Shown: in pieces, positions 53,901 to 64,000 of the stretch
Numbering within the stretch: position 1 is the first letter of the stretch
Layout of the letters: each line of letters begins with the position of its first letter
DNA from: Acanthopleura granulata
Lineage: Eukaryota; Mollusca; Polyplacophora; Chitonida; Chitonidae
Length of the DNA stretch: 64,000 nucleotides
NCBI GenBank assembly: GCA_016165875.1
Contig: JABBOT010000007.1
Span: forward strand, 13,485,806 to 13,549,805
Direction of reading: 5' to 3'
The notes under the pieces: model-generated
Seen by the model: only the letters and a program-made list of their open reading frames with translations
What the model was told of the DNA's origin: nothing
Databases searched by the model: none
Program-made: the position numbers and the translations under genes

Positions 53901-56900
53901 GAGGCTTTCTTCCTGAGCATATACTGACGGAATTGCTCCACGGGGACACAAGTGTTCTCCGCACCTCTGTCTGCCGAGGATACGTCGGCACCAGTGTCCT
54001 CAACGTCATCGACTTCTGCAATGTAGAAATAGGCATGATCTCCCTGAGCATTTAACCACAGGTTACTTGTTATATGCAGTGAGAAAACCAACGTTTCATA
54101 CCAATGTATTACAGTCCTCTGATTCTTGGCACATTTGTGTCGTTGGAATAACAATACCGGACGCCCCTATGAGCTGAAGAAGTTTGAATCTTTAAACAGC
54201 GGAGTCGATTTACAGCAAATATCAATTTAAGTTTGTTTTCTAGTTTATAGTGTCTTTTCTAAACAATGGAAGATAACACGACACACCATCAAACCATCCA
54301 ACTGGTACAAAGAGATATCAAACCACCTAGTTCATATGAAGAGATATGAAACGGCCACGTTCATATGTAGACTTATACATTTATCACACCGTTCAGTTCA
54401 TATGTAGACTTATCAAGCAGTCCAGTGCATATGTAGACTTACCAAACCGTCCAGTTAATATATACTTATGAAACCGTCCAGTTCATATGTGGACTTATCA
54501 AACCGTCCAATGCATAGGTAGACTTATCAAACCCTCCAGTTCGTATTTACTTAAGAAACTGTCCAGTTCATATGTAGACTTGTCAAACCGTCCAGTTCAT
54601 ATGTAGACTTGTCAAACCGTCAAGTTCATATGTAGAATTATCAAACCGTCCAGTGCATATGTAGACTTACCAAACCGTCCAGTTAATATATACTTATGAA
54701 GCCGTCCAGTTCATATGTAGACTTATGAAACCGTCCAGTGCATATGTAGACTTATCAAACCCTCCAGTTCGTATTTACTTAAGAAACTGTCCAGTTCATA
54801 TGTAGACTTGTCAAACCGTCCAGTTCATATGTAGACTTATGAAACCGTCCAGTGCATATGTAGACTTACCAAACCGTCCGGTTAATATATACTTATGAAA
54901 CCGTCCAGTTCATATGTAGACTTGTCAAACTGTCCAGTTCATGTGTAGATTTATCAAACCATCCCGTTCGTATATACTCGTCAAACCGCCCAGTTCATAT
55001 GCAGAGGTATCAAACGGCGTGTAAAGGTATGAAACCACCCAGATCATATGTACAGATATCAAACCATCTACCTTACGTGTGGTGATAGCAAACCGTCCAC
55101 TGCATATCTAGTATTATGTGTATCAAACATCTACTTCATGGAGAGTTCGCGCTAGCTCCGATCGCATGTTCTATCAGCTTGTCCCAAAGACAAGATATTA
55201 TAGGTCACTTGTGCTATATTTATAAGAGATACCATCGTACAGGCTAAATGCTGTGATCAAATCATCACAGAGAGCGAGATGGACTCATAGAGAAACAAAT
55301 GACACACCTATGTTGTCTTGTGGTACTGGGTCATCATTATCAGGGCCGATTGCCAGCTCTGCATCCGGGTCTTTCTGTGGCTGTCCGGGCCTCTGTCTGG
55401 TGAGTAAATCAGAGCAACGCACCATTCTAGATTTTACTATTGCAAAAAGACATTTTTATTGATTGATGTTTTGATTACCAGGAACATATTATAGTACACA
55501 TTCCTTGCTTAGTAAAATGAACATCCTGATGTTTATATGCTGAAAGCAATCACCCTTAAAGAAAACAACAACGAATAATACAACCGAAGTTAAATTTCGG
55601 TAATGGTGTGTGAACAAAGTTAAACTTAAGCAGCCTTTTCCTCTGGCGTGCTAGGTAACTCTAAAATTGTCTTTTTGTCTGGAATTCTTACGAGGCCATT
55701 GGATACGCTGTGTTACAGAAAAAATGGAAACACGATATCGGGATTCTCGTATACCGCACCCGTATGGCTAAAATACAAAACAGTGAACAGTGAGGTCCAT
55801 CCCGTGATGTCAGTGGAGACAGTTGCGTTCTGGGGTTATTGAAGTAACTTGTGCCTGGTTGATTAAAATTCATGACGTCACGGTGCTTTCGAATATTTAA
55901 ATGTGTAGGTGTGTCAGCTACTTTGAACTGTGACATCCAAGTCATAAAACATCACAAAAATATATATGTATGGATTTTAAATTCAATGTAGGATAATTTA
56001 TCGATTCTAATATGCCTTTGATGTAGTTCTATCTTTTTTTAAGCAACCGATACGAATTCTGAATGTTTTACAAGGTGCAAGGACCAACTGTATTCATCAG
56101 TACCTGCGTATGATGATGACAACAACAACAACAAACAGTATCAGAACCAAAACGCCTAGGACTCCGCCAACTATACCGGCTACCTGGATCCCATTGGTAG
56201 AACTCGGCGAATAACCAGCTTCTAAATATGGAAAAAAACATCAGTTATTTAAAATCAGACAAGGTTAGATTAACGCTCTGCCATCGTTCAGACACCTTCA
56301 GTAGAAGCCTTTAGTCAAGGGAGGGTACTCTGTTATATGCATCGATGTTCATCTCTCTGCACAAGATATCAACTGATATCGGATAAGTTCACAGACGGAA
56401 CTTCTGATGTTTATCTATAGGGGAGGACAGATGGAACTGAAATTTGCCTGAAAAACACCCTCTACTCGTATAATGTTTTGGACCAAAAAATCTTGGCCCC
56501 ACGTTACATCACAAGGAAAAGTGTTAGACATCAACACGGATTTCAACGTTCATAATTATTGCTAGAAAATGTGGATATTTTCTTTCACCGTTATTAGAAA
56601 TTATTTCATCAATTTTTAAACTGGTGGTAAAAATGCAGTTCTGTATAAAAAATTCTAAAACAAAACCTTTCTTCGAAAGTGAAAAAAAAGTCTACCAGCA
56701 CCCCCGACCTCATCTTTACCGATGGTCTTACAGCCGTCATGAATATTACCATATACTTCAGCAAGGGAATGTCTTCTGATTTTCAAGCGCCTGATAAACC
56801 TTTTAGACTTCAATACATTGCCTCCCTTTTATATGAAATACCTCCCATTAATGTCGGACAACTCTGTGCAGCCCATTAGAGATTAGCCATCGCTGCTATT

Positions 56901-59900
56901 GACTTCCTTTCACAAGTCACATTATTTACATGTCATAAGTGCAGTTTCTGGTTAATGTTATGTATTTAAGTATTTAAAGATTGTCTTTAGTTAACTTATT
57001 TTACTTGTGACGGTTTTGTATGTTTTGTTAAAGTAATCTGCAGCAAATACATCATGGTTAGCTGGTTTGTTGAAGCAGTATCATGAGGCTGATATTTTCC
57101 ACACGGCACTGCGGCCTTCGGGGCATCCTGTAACGCGCTTCCAGAGAAAACAACAACACCATTGTGTCCTTGCATTTTGTTCTTCCTAATTACACACCTG
57201 GTGATATTGTCAATAATTACACTATTTCATCCGCCTTATTAAGCCAAGCTTTTTGTAAATCGTAATTTTGCTTTAAAGGAAAAAAATGTGTTGGCCCCTC
57301 TGAAGCTTCTTTTTTAGACCGTTACGTACTTGCGACAGGTGGCTTTTAGATACTTAACTTTGTGTTATATTAACCAGAGTAATTCAGATAAGAACTTATC
57401 TTATCCCGTGAGCTGTTATTGATAATTTGAATACTAAGTCTGCTTCCAGGTTGTTTCCTTCAGATCCTCGTGATTTGCAACTATTGGGTTTCAAATCTGA
57501 AGGATCCTAATACATAGATAAATGCTTTCTTATGGTTTGTGTTCTATATCACTTTTGCAGGGTTCAACGGTTCTGAGATTTCTTGACTTTGACACAGTAG
57601 CCATGATCATTTGAATACCTGAGAACAAATCTGAAGACCATCACAGCACTATCTTTGAGGTTTTGAAGAGGAACAATTGAACGCTAAGGGAGTTACAATC
57701 ATTAGTTGGGAAACTCAGTTTCTTTTGAAGAGCTATTCTACCAGACAAGGCCTTTCTGAGAAGTTTACATGGTGTTTCTAGTAAGGTGAATAGGCCCTAT
57801 TATGATATTGGCATCAGCTATGGAATACAATACCATTCGAAAATATGAAGGAATTTGGTTGAAACGATAACTTTCGAGGTGACGAGCGGGCTCTGTAGAT
57901 TTCAATTCTAGGGCTAAACATCATGTGACCATTAATCTAGTGGATGTGTTTGATGGCGGGAAGGAACTAACATAAACTCCAGAACATCTAGGAGCACTGC
58001 AAATAAGAGTTTATTCCTATTAGTTACAGCGTTAGACAAAATCGCCGTACAACGTTTGAGTCGCGGTATGGGCCGCCGGCTGCTACTAAAATACGGATTC
58101 ACCATGCGGACACGGACTTTCCGCTTACACATTTATAAAAGTACTGTATTTAGAGCAGATCAACCTATTTAGGCTCTCACAAGCACACGTCAATGTCACT
58201 TCCAGGAGATATTGATGAAAAGAATGTCTCTGCACAAAGAGAGAGTGAGCAATGCAAGTTCGGAAATGAATTCCCCAAGTAAATAGAAAGTGACGAAACA
58301 CTAGCTCGCAGCGAGAACGTACAGCAAAGTGCTTAAGTATTGAAAACATGTTTACAACACGATCATTTCTTTCCGGAACGTACGTTCTACTTACAATGGC
58401 AACAATCACGCTAAAATTCTTAAACTTAAGAGCTTCGACAACTCACGACTGAATTACAGCGCATGCTCCAACGCATAAACAGCTCTGGAGCTAGTCTAAA
58501 TACTGGCTCGGTAACCAGAGGAAAAGAAAGATACACTGTATTAAAGACGTGGTCACAGCACATTCGAGATACCAGCTGACAGGAGGACATTATGGCCTAA
58601 CGACTTTATTTTGTTCCAGCTCCCGTAATTGGAAATTTTAATAAAGCTGTTTAGCCATCCCTTGAATAAACATCTACACGTACATGGCCTTCGAACACAC
58701 TGTCAACCTTTACAGATAATACCTTCTTTACAGAGGTCTCCCTGCCACCCATCTGCGCAGTTCGTACATGTGCCCTTCACGTGATCGCACGTGAGGTTCC
58801 CGTCTTTACACTGACCACAGCTCTCTTGGCACTGAACACCGTATGTACCTCCCGGGCAGTCTGGAAATGTAGCATTGTAAGAAAAGGTACACTGGCAGGA
58901 TAATGCTTAGAGGAAAGTAAGAATAACATCCAACCAATATAAGTGAAAACATCCCCATGATATACTAAAATTTACACATTCGTCCCATGGTTTTCCCTAA
59001 AAAAACATGTCTTCACATACTGATCACCAAACTATGCATAACCTACAAACATCAGAACATGCCGGACATATTTAGTTGACAGGTGTTAGCATTTAAGATT
59101 GTTTTTCGTATGTGTGGTTTATTATTCCAATAACGAAACCGTTGTAGGACCACTTTCGGTTCTCAAATAGCGTACTGTTACATGTATACAGAAATAAAAT
59201 CCATGTGTGTTTGTGTTTCTTTTATCCCTTTTTTTATTTCATTATTCGAATAACGAAGACCATGCTACCGGTGGGTATAACGAATAAATCGATAATGTGC
59301 TAAATGTTAGTCGCCATGCTATTTCAAGCACCACCGCCGTGTATGAGACAGGTTGTCAGACTGTTCCAAATACATATGTTTACACAATTATCTCCACATC
59401 ACCCTGGATATATTACCTGTGTCAGTGCGTTCTCCTGTGTAACGAATCGCATCATCGATACCACAACACATACAAGTCTACGAGTGGTAAGGCTTACAGG
59501 TCTTTACGTTGGAGTCAAACCCCTATGGAGCTGCATTTGGAAAAGGGCGACTTTTCTCGATTGTTCTCACAATTACAGACTGTGCCAGCGTGGCTTTATG
59601 ATGTGAATGAAGATATTGGTTTGTTGAATGACAATGTTATACGTTGTATTTACAGGGCTGTGGAGTTTACCATTGCAAAACCGTCTGACCTCTCATGCTT
59701 AATAGCACCGGTTCCTGGTGGAATGAGGACTGTGAAGAGACTGCACCTATTAAAGCCCACAAGAAAACCAAAACAAATCTAAGCTTACGTTTCTGCATGT
59801 CGACAGTGATTATTATAAGCATAAGAAGGTACAAGCTCCAAAAGAAATTAAGACTACTCAAAAGTCTTTTTGGTGCTCAATTTATTTTACTTCAAATTCA

Positions 59901-62900
59901 AACTCGTCCTCAAACAATTATAGAATTCGATTTCCACAATTGCAAAAGATGACGACCTGTTTTTTTGGGGGGGTGGGGTGGGGTGGTGTCCTATTGTGGA
60001 AAAGGCTAATATTTTGTGTGAGAGTTTTGCCTTTGTAAGTAGTTCTGATAATTATGGCCCTCAGCTAAAACGCCAGGAAGACCAAACTAAAAATACCAAA
60101 CTTCTCAGATATTATGTTTCAGAACCAGGTTATTAATAATGGCATATCTTTGACCGAAGTAAAACTGACCATTTCTGCTAGTAATAACAACTCTCATGGG
60201 GATGATGACATGTGTAACTCTAAGTTTCGTAATATGAATCTTTCCTTAAGACATTATTGCTACTTTTCAATCGTTTATGGAATCGAATGACAATGCTTCT
60301 AGCCTGGCGTAAAACTATTGCTGTTCCTGTCCCCAAGCCCAGAAATCCACCTCAAACCCAGTGCCATAGGTCTACATCTTTAATCAGCAATCTATGCAAA
60401 TTAATGGAACACTTAGTTCCATGAAGCTAATCGACTCTTTTCTCCCCTACAGATTGGTTTTGAGCGGAAGTGTCATACAAATTACCATCATGTAAGATTA
60501 GAATCTGATATTAAAATAATTTACTCAATAGAAAGTATGCACTCGAAGTTTTCCTGGGTGTGGAGAAGCCAATCGTATGGTATGAAGACGGAGGTTGTAA
60601 ATGACAGTTATGGATACCGGTTTAGGAGGACAGGTCCTAGTATGGATGAATAACTTTCTGTCCAACAAGGAATTGTCGGTCCAGGTAGGTAGAGAATTTT
60701 AACAGTTTATTTCTACCGAGAATAGAACGTCCAAAGGCAGTGTCATAACACCTCTTTTATTCAGTTTAGTAATAAATGACCCCACTGATGTCATATATTC
60801 AAGGGCTGAAAGTGGTTTGTTTCCAGACGACAAATTAATCTGGACATCTTCCCAATATTTCCAAATGGTGCATAAATACCTTCAACAAACTCCGAATTCA
60901 TTGTTTGATTGGGGAAAAGTTGGAATATCAGTTTTCTCCTGGCATAACTGTTATGTAGGAGACATTGCTGCTTAACACTTCAGTATATTCACAGTCAGGA
61001 GAAATGGAAATGAAAATGCAGACAAACCTCCTAAACAAGCCTTGGTATTTATTATGTTTCAGGTGTATAATCCTCTTTTCATTCACTCTGCCAAGTTGAA
61101 TAGAACATAAGTAATGATGGTGACTTCTTGTTTTTGTTTTTAATTCATTTTTGTTCGTATCTCCACGGCGATTTGATGTTTTGTTCTTTAAGTCTGATGT
61201 CTGATGTTTTATCATTAAAACGTGGCCTTTTCAAAACCAGTAAACATCCTACTTGATGGTGTGATATCTGTGATGTGGATGAAACTGATACACATTTTCT
61301 TTTAAGATGCAAAAGACCCTGCTAAGACTCAGATGTGTGGAAATCTTAATCATGACAGCATTCTCAGCACGCTTTAGCACCTTTTCTTTGGCCTGCACAA
61401 TGCAGACGGAAGGTGCTTAGTTTTTAGTGAATTCAAGAAGATTTTCATCCTGCTTTCCATTTGTTTCCAACTCTTCTAGGTTAATTGCCAAATAAGGTAT
61501 TGTTCTTTGTTGCTCCTTTGTTCTATTACAGTGTGGCGGGCATCATCCCTATTTGGACTTGAAAAATGTCAAAGAGTTATCTCCCCATGACCCTGGGTAC
61601 ATTACCTGTGTGGCAGCGCTCCCCTGTGTAACCCGGATGACATCCTCCCTCACAGACACCAGTCAAAAAGTTACAGGCGCCATCGGCACAGTTCACACTA
61701 CACGTGTGTGCACAGTTATCTCCCCATGATCCAGCCTTACATGCTGAAATGAAAACCACACCTTTTGTCTCATTTGCATACATGCTTAGGCCTGAGTGTA
61801 CAAATCATTCTTCTCCACTTATCTGCTTTACTTATACACTTTACCTAAATTTAAATATTTAAATCCATTGAAACAACACCCCAAACACTACACTGTAATT
61901 GTTACTGAATGTCCAAATGACTTTCCCCCCACTTACTTGATTTACAATCTGGTTCATTGTATCCAGTCATACATGTTTTATTTCGTTCCATGGGACAATG
62001 CCCGGATGTAGAGTCACAGACATCTGGCCCCAGAACACACTGACCACAACTCTGTTCACAGTCTGGTCCGAAATGTCCGCGGGTACAAACTGATTAACGT
62101 GAAAGACGATACATGTTCTAAGTTAAGGTTGTCACAGAAATTGGACATTATTATGTTTATTTCGGAAAAGTCTTTTTTTGACACCCACTACGACAATGGA
62201 GAATGACATTTGGCCGTGCTCTATCGACTAGCATGAAACGCAGCCATTCTGTGGAATGTGACCTAATTCTTCCAAGAGCGGAAGCCTCTTGTCACCTAAG
62301 ACTGTTGTATGCTTTTCGTATTGTGGTTGAAACTTAAGTATATATGTAAATTTATAACATGAGATGATCTTGAAACACAACGGTGTGAAAATAATCTGCA
62401 GTGTTATTCATGCCTGCGCTTGTTATAGTCAAAACATATAACGTTAAAAGAGTGCCCTGTTAGGATATGTTATTACATTTTACACTGACAGTCAACGCAG
62501 AAGATTTACGTCTCAGCTAATAAACATCTGATATCTCCTAACTCTATGATTAGTCAGCCTATCAAAATCTTAAAAGCATGGGCCTCTTCATATCCCCAGT
62601 CGACAAAAAAATACTCCACACATCAAACGAAGACATTTCAGGAACGACTTCATACAGATTCAAACAGGTTTTTGCATTCTAAAGAAAATTTTGTAATATT
62701 TTTAATGAACAAGCCTCAGCCATGAACTGCCTTTTACTTTAAGATTGAAAACACTCTGCTTCAAGCACATTTTAGAGCAGATTCAGACTTTCCCCCTCTG
62801 TCAAGTAGATTACATGAATCCTTGTTCTCGGTAAGATTGCCCTCACTTTTAAGGGTTTACCAGAACAGAAATATATCTAACTGACACAGGAGCTACGACT

Positions 62901-63689
62901 GAGAGCACATCACAGGGAAGATGAACAAGCATACTCTTGACATAGCTTTTCATTTTCATTTATTTTCCCTTTAAGTATTTTACTGGTTTTATTTAGATAA
63001 TTTCTATACGTAAAAAAGCAATTAAGTCTGTAGAAACTGGCAGCGGTTGTTAAAAATAAATCTACCGCGAGTACTTAATTTATATAATTCATGTGTTACA
63101 TGTGAAGATTTTATCGCGGGATAACATGAAACCTACGAGGGTGTCAAGCGCTTACTTGCTGTACAATTGTGACCCTGAAAACCACTCTGACACCTAGGCG
63201 AGGAAGAAGGACAATGTCCAGTGTTCTTGTCACAGGCGTTGTTTTTCAAGCAATGCCCACAGTTCTTGTCACAATCTGTTCCCCATCGGCCGGGGACACA
63301 ACCTGGCGTGAAAGAACACAAATCGAGGAATTTTCGACTTTCAAATCTGATTTGATGAAAAAAATCCATATACAAAAAAACAACAGTTTAATTAAACACA
63401 CATTGAGAATGTATACGCATGTTGACGATTTTTACCGAGAAATTCTGACTTATTAATTGTTCTGTAGGAAAGTAGGCGATATACTAAAATTACACAGCTT
63501 AATTATAAACACCAAATTAGCTTGATATATATAGATATATATCAGCATTTGTTAGGTTTACAGTCTTTAGCAAGTGAAAAAGGCTTCACTAACTTTGACA
63601 CCGAAGTCCACTAACATCACACTGGGAGCAGCTTGCGATGGAATCACACTCCTTGTCACACATCTCTCCATACCACCCCTCGGAACAAA
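40516..63689 (-). CDS. Multi-EGF receptor tyrosine phosphatase (copy 3, 5' end outside window)
   Basis: Paralogue of copy 2 on the opposite strand. Exons in transcription order: 63689-63594, 63302-63156, 62089-61937, 61743-61606, 58860-58723, 56221-56104, 55396-55308, 54015-53876, 52817-52730, 51325-51252, 50720-50684, 49777-49680, 48759-48634, 47604-47453, 46433-46298, 45499-45350, 44963-44864, 44542-44468 (or 44529-44468), 44350-44216, 43848-43726, 42384-42254, 41477-41342, 40590-40516. Phases fit throughout except in the 44.5 kb exon, where one extra base requires the shorter acceptor. The remaining product is about 880 residues: five EGF repeats, membrane helix, D1, D2, C-terminal TYANFK. 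Signal peptide and lectin-like exons, if present, lie beyond 64000. It could be functional or a recent pseudogene. Confidence 0.87.
41214..41272 (-). repeat. SINE head fragment
   Basis: On the - strand, GGGCCTCCGTGGCTCAGTTG followed by ACTAACGCACTGAAGCC, i.e. the tRNA-like start with A-box of the local SINE family. Confidence 0.55.
41815..42030. repeat. About 26 bp minisatellite
   Basis: Eight to nine units of TGATTGTTCTTTGTTGTGTA plus TATAAC, some lacking the GTTCTTT part. It explains the repetitive open frames on the - strand. It lies in an intron of copy 3. Confidence 0.93.
43726..43848 (-). CDS. Copy 3 D2 exon with YWPEK
   Basis: Part of the copy 3 gene, listed because the donor is unusual: the exon ends ACG and continues GTATTTG, weaker than the GTATGT of copy 2. 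Length (123) is the same as in copies 1 and 2. Confidence 0.8.
45060..45155 (-). repeat. SINE fragment, inverted
   Basis: CCGGCAGCAACCTGCAGG and TTTCCTCCCACCATAATGCT on the - strand are body blocks of the local SINE. Confidence 0.6.
45156..45395 (-). repeat. Exon-20-tail tandem repeat in copy 3
   Basis: About four units of 54-60 bp on the - strand, beginning in the coding end of the exon ([14 protein letters not shown]) and repeating in the intron. The second unit stays open in frame ([14 protein letters not shown]) and ends in another CAG/GTGACA donor-like site at 45293, 57 bases past the main donor. Confidence 0.85.
45350..52817 (-). CDS. Copy 3 phosphatase domain D1
   Basis: Eight exons with exactly the same lengths as copy 2 (88, 74, 37, 98, 126, 152, 136, 150). 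The pTyr-loop (KSRYQHL, YDHSRV), KYIASQGP, CHQYWPD and P-loop [10 protein letters not shown] are intact. The WPD loop reads WLDHTVP (exon 47604-47453): the catalytic Asp stays, but Pro is Leu and the following Gly is Thr. Loop closure and so activity may be reduced. The domain ends [13 protein letters not shown]. Confidence 0.92.
47752..48030 (+). repeat. tRNA-derived SINE, most complete copy
   Basis: Head GCCTCCGTGGCTCAGTCGGT with A-box, AGTTCAAGTCC B-box-like, GGCTTCCTTCTCCGGCCGTA, GTTTCCTCCCACCATAATGC, TGGCCGCCGTCGTATAAGTG, AAATATTCTTTAGTACGGCG, then AAAACACCAATCAAATAAAT and an (AAAT)n tail. It sits in an intron of copy 3, antisense to the gene. Confidence 0.88.
49190..49402 (+). repeat. 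SINE, head-truncated
   Basis: From CCCACCAATGCGGTCGCTGT through the family body to a (AAATA)n tail; close in sequence to the 47752 copy. Confidence 0.82.
49403..49512 (-). repeat. SINE, internally deleted, tail to tail with the previous copy
   Basis: Starts at the shared A/T tail (ATTTATTTGATTGGTGTTTT) and then jumps to the head region (GGTGCCTGGGTCATTGTGCT, GTTAGCACGCTAACTCC), so most of the body is missing. Confidence 0.7.
50785..51010. repeat. About 22-26 bp minisatellite
   Basis: Eight to ten imperfect units with GACCAGTTGTAGGACAC and CTTTCACCACATGTAGGAAA. Intron of copy 3. Confidence 0.85.
51468..52452 (+). mobile_element. LTR-like repeat, copy B (solo)
   Basis: 985 bp from TGTTACGATC to GGTACCCTTACA, colinear with copy C including the TGTTAC start, GTCTTTAAAATA, GAGCTAACCGG, the TATAAATATGAGCGACAAAG box and the right end. 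No internal region adjoins it, as in a solo LTR. Antisense to copy 3, in an intron of D1. Confidence 0.72.
53552..53760 (-). repeat. tRNA-derived SINE, inverted
   Basis: Begins on the + strand with the (ATTT)n tail and GATAGGTGTTTTACGCCGCA, then the reverse-complement body to AACTCACAGCGAAAGCATTG and a short head remnant. Confidence 0.82.
53876..56221 (-). CDS. Copy 3 membrane helix and juxtamembrane exons
   Basis: Exon 56221-56104 encodes a short Ser/Thr-rich stalk and a hydrophobic helix ([20 protein letters not shown]) followed by IIIRR. Exon 55396-55308 is a linker ending DDPVPQDN. Exon 54015-53876 is acidic at its start ([10 protein letters not shown]) and ends [14 protein letters not shown], matching copy 2. 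The YEN motif of copy 2 is absent here. Confidence 0.87.
54290..55130. repeat. About 29 bp minisatellite with higher-order structure
   Basis: Some 27 imperfect units of ACCGTCCAGTTCATATGTAG plus ACTTATCAA. Variants (GTGCATATG, TTAATATATACTTATGA, TTCGTATTTACTTAAGA) recur in the same order at about 54418-54610, 54650-54843 and, in part, 54843-54980. Intron between juxtamembrane exons of copy 3. Confidence 0.93.
58185..58557 (-). mobile_element. LTR-like repeat, copy D (truncated)
   Basis: Aligns on the - strand with the first 400-450 bp of copies B and C (GTCTTTAATACAGTGTATC, GTAATTCAGTCGTGAGTT, AACATGTTTTCAATAC, GAGCTAGTGTTTCGTCACTT) and then loses similarity. Confidence 0.6.
58723..63689 (-). 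CDS. Copy 3 EGF-like repeats (five exons)
   Basis: Exons 63689-63594 ([15 protein letters not shown]), 63302-63156 ([14 protein letters not shown]), 62089-61937 ([14 protein letters not shown]), 61743-61606 ([11 protein letters not shown], then [12 protein letters not shown]) and 58860-58723 ([15 protein letters not shown]). All are in phase 1. The first, second and fifth match copy 2 exons 5, 6 and 9 in length (96, 147, 138). The third matches exon 7/8 (153 versus 156). The fourth is a different EGF type with no counterpart in copy 2. Confidence 0.85.
59395..59480 (-). pseudogene. Decayed copy of the extra EGF exon of copy 3
   Basis: On the - strand, CGTTACACAGGAGAACGCAC followed by TGACACAGGTAATAT resembles the end and donor of exon 61743-61606 ([16 protein letters not shown]); the rest is degenerate. 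The two lie on either side of the LINE fossil. Confidence 0.5.
59500..61540 (+). mobile_element. Non-LTR retrotransposon (LINE) fossil, Jockey/CR1/I-like
   Basis: Broken + strand frames in the order of a LINE ORF2: the linker after the endonuclease ([22 protein letters not shown] near 59700), reverse transcriptase segments ([11 protein letters not shown] then [13 protein letters not shown] near 60330-60420; [10 protein letters not shown] and a degenerate FPDD catalytic motif near 60750-60840), and a C-terminal [19 protein letters not shown] (about 61265-61320), the Cys/His motif common in this superfamily. Many stops and indels; the 5' endonuclease is not recognisable. Inserted in an intron of copy 3, antisense to it. 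Confidence 0.82.
62110..62770 (+). repeat. Unclassified interspersed repeat, copy 2
   Basis: Aligns with the outer parts of 21480-22890 (GACATTTGGCCGTGCTC, CTAGCATGAAA, CAGTCAACGCAGAAGATTTA). Shorter because it lacks about 800 bp of the middle of the first copy. Confidence 0.7.
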
Positions 63690-64000
63690 CTAAAACCATA
63701 CGTGTATCATGATCTCGTGCATAGAGTAAGCGTAATACGTGTAGGCACAACAGCCAGAAATAATACCCCACAATTTGCATAATCATGTTCTTTGAAAATT
63801 AATACACTGTATAAACGCCTGTATATTCACCCTGTTTTACCTGTGTGATTTCATAGATAAAATACTAATCAAGCATCTGTTTTATAAGCCTACACTATTG
63901 ACATACCATCAAATTTCGCACGAATGTAATTTGATATCATGCTTGTTGGCGCTCGTACTTTCACAGCTCTTCGGTTGCGAAATACACACGGCAATGTTGC
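63690..64000. other. Right edge, intron of copy 3
   Basis: No exon recognised. By analogy with copy 2, the lectin-like, first EGF and signal-peptide exons should lie further right, outside the window. Confidence 0.5.

Noticed and set aside
59297..59782. 161-residue + strand open frame, the longest in the window, as a new gene
   Set aside because: Its C-terminal part reads as the linker region of a LINE ORF2 and the following sequence continues the same decayed element; the N-terminal part overlaps a decayed EGF exon on the other strand.

Overview
This is animal nuclear DNA: long GT-AG introns, no operons, many interspersed repeats and minisatellites. tRNA-derived SINEs with AAATA-type tails of the kind common in bivalve genomes, plus several-fold repeated EGF-receptor phosphatase genes, suggest a lophotrochozoan, most likely a bivalve mollusc. 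I cannot exclude a brachiopod or other lophotrochozoan.

The window is dominated by one gene family, a multi-EGF receptor-type protein tyrosine phosphatase (RPTP) with two intracellular phosphatase domains. Copy 1 (1 to about 2450, with its 3' flank to about 4015) is a decayed partial copy of the 3' end, on the + strand. Copy 2 (8331-34272, + strand) is a complete gene. I reconstruct 27 exons with fully consistent phases (3321 coding bases, about 1106 residues): signal peptide, EGF-like repeat, fucolectin/F-type lectin-like domain, five further EGF-like repeats, one membrane helix, juxtamembrane segment, active-looking phosphatase domain D1, degenerate D2, and a C-terminal YxN motif. Copy 3 (40516 to beyond the right edge, - strand) is a paralogue read from the EGF repeats to the stop codon (23 exons in the window). 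Most of its exons have the same length as their copy 2 counterparts. Copies 2 and 3 converge tail to tail across about 6.2 kb.

Region by region: 1-4015, pseudogene tail; 4016-8330, repeat-rich flank with SINE pieces and an LTR-like element ending about 440 bp before the copy 2 start codon; 8331-34272, copy 2, whose introns hold decayed copies of its own exons, a Ty3/Gypsy pol fossil with an LTR and polypurine tract (13123-17320), a GATA microsatellite, a 44-45 bp minisatellite and a foldback element; 34273-40515, 3' flanks with SINEs and no recognised gene; 40516-64000, copy 3, whose introns hold SINEs, an LTR-like repeat, a higher-order minisatellite and a non-LTR retrotransposon fossil.

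Functionally, the receptors should sit in the plasma membrane, sense an extracellular ligand through EGF repeats (and in copy 2 a lectin-like domain), and dephosphorylate phosphotyrosine through D1. D2 lacks catalytic residues in both genes and is probably regulatory. The C-terminal Tyr-Ala-Asn resembles the Grb2-binding tail of vertebrate PTP-alpha and PTP-epsilon. The locus appears to evolve fast by exon, exon-tail and whole-gene duplication.
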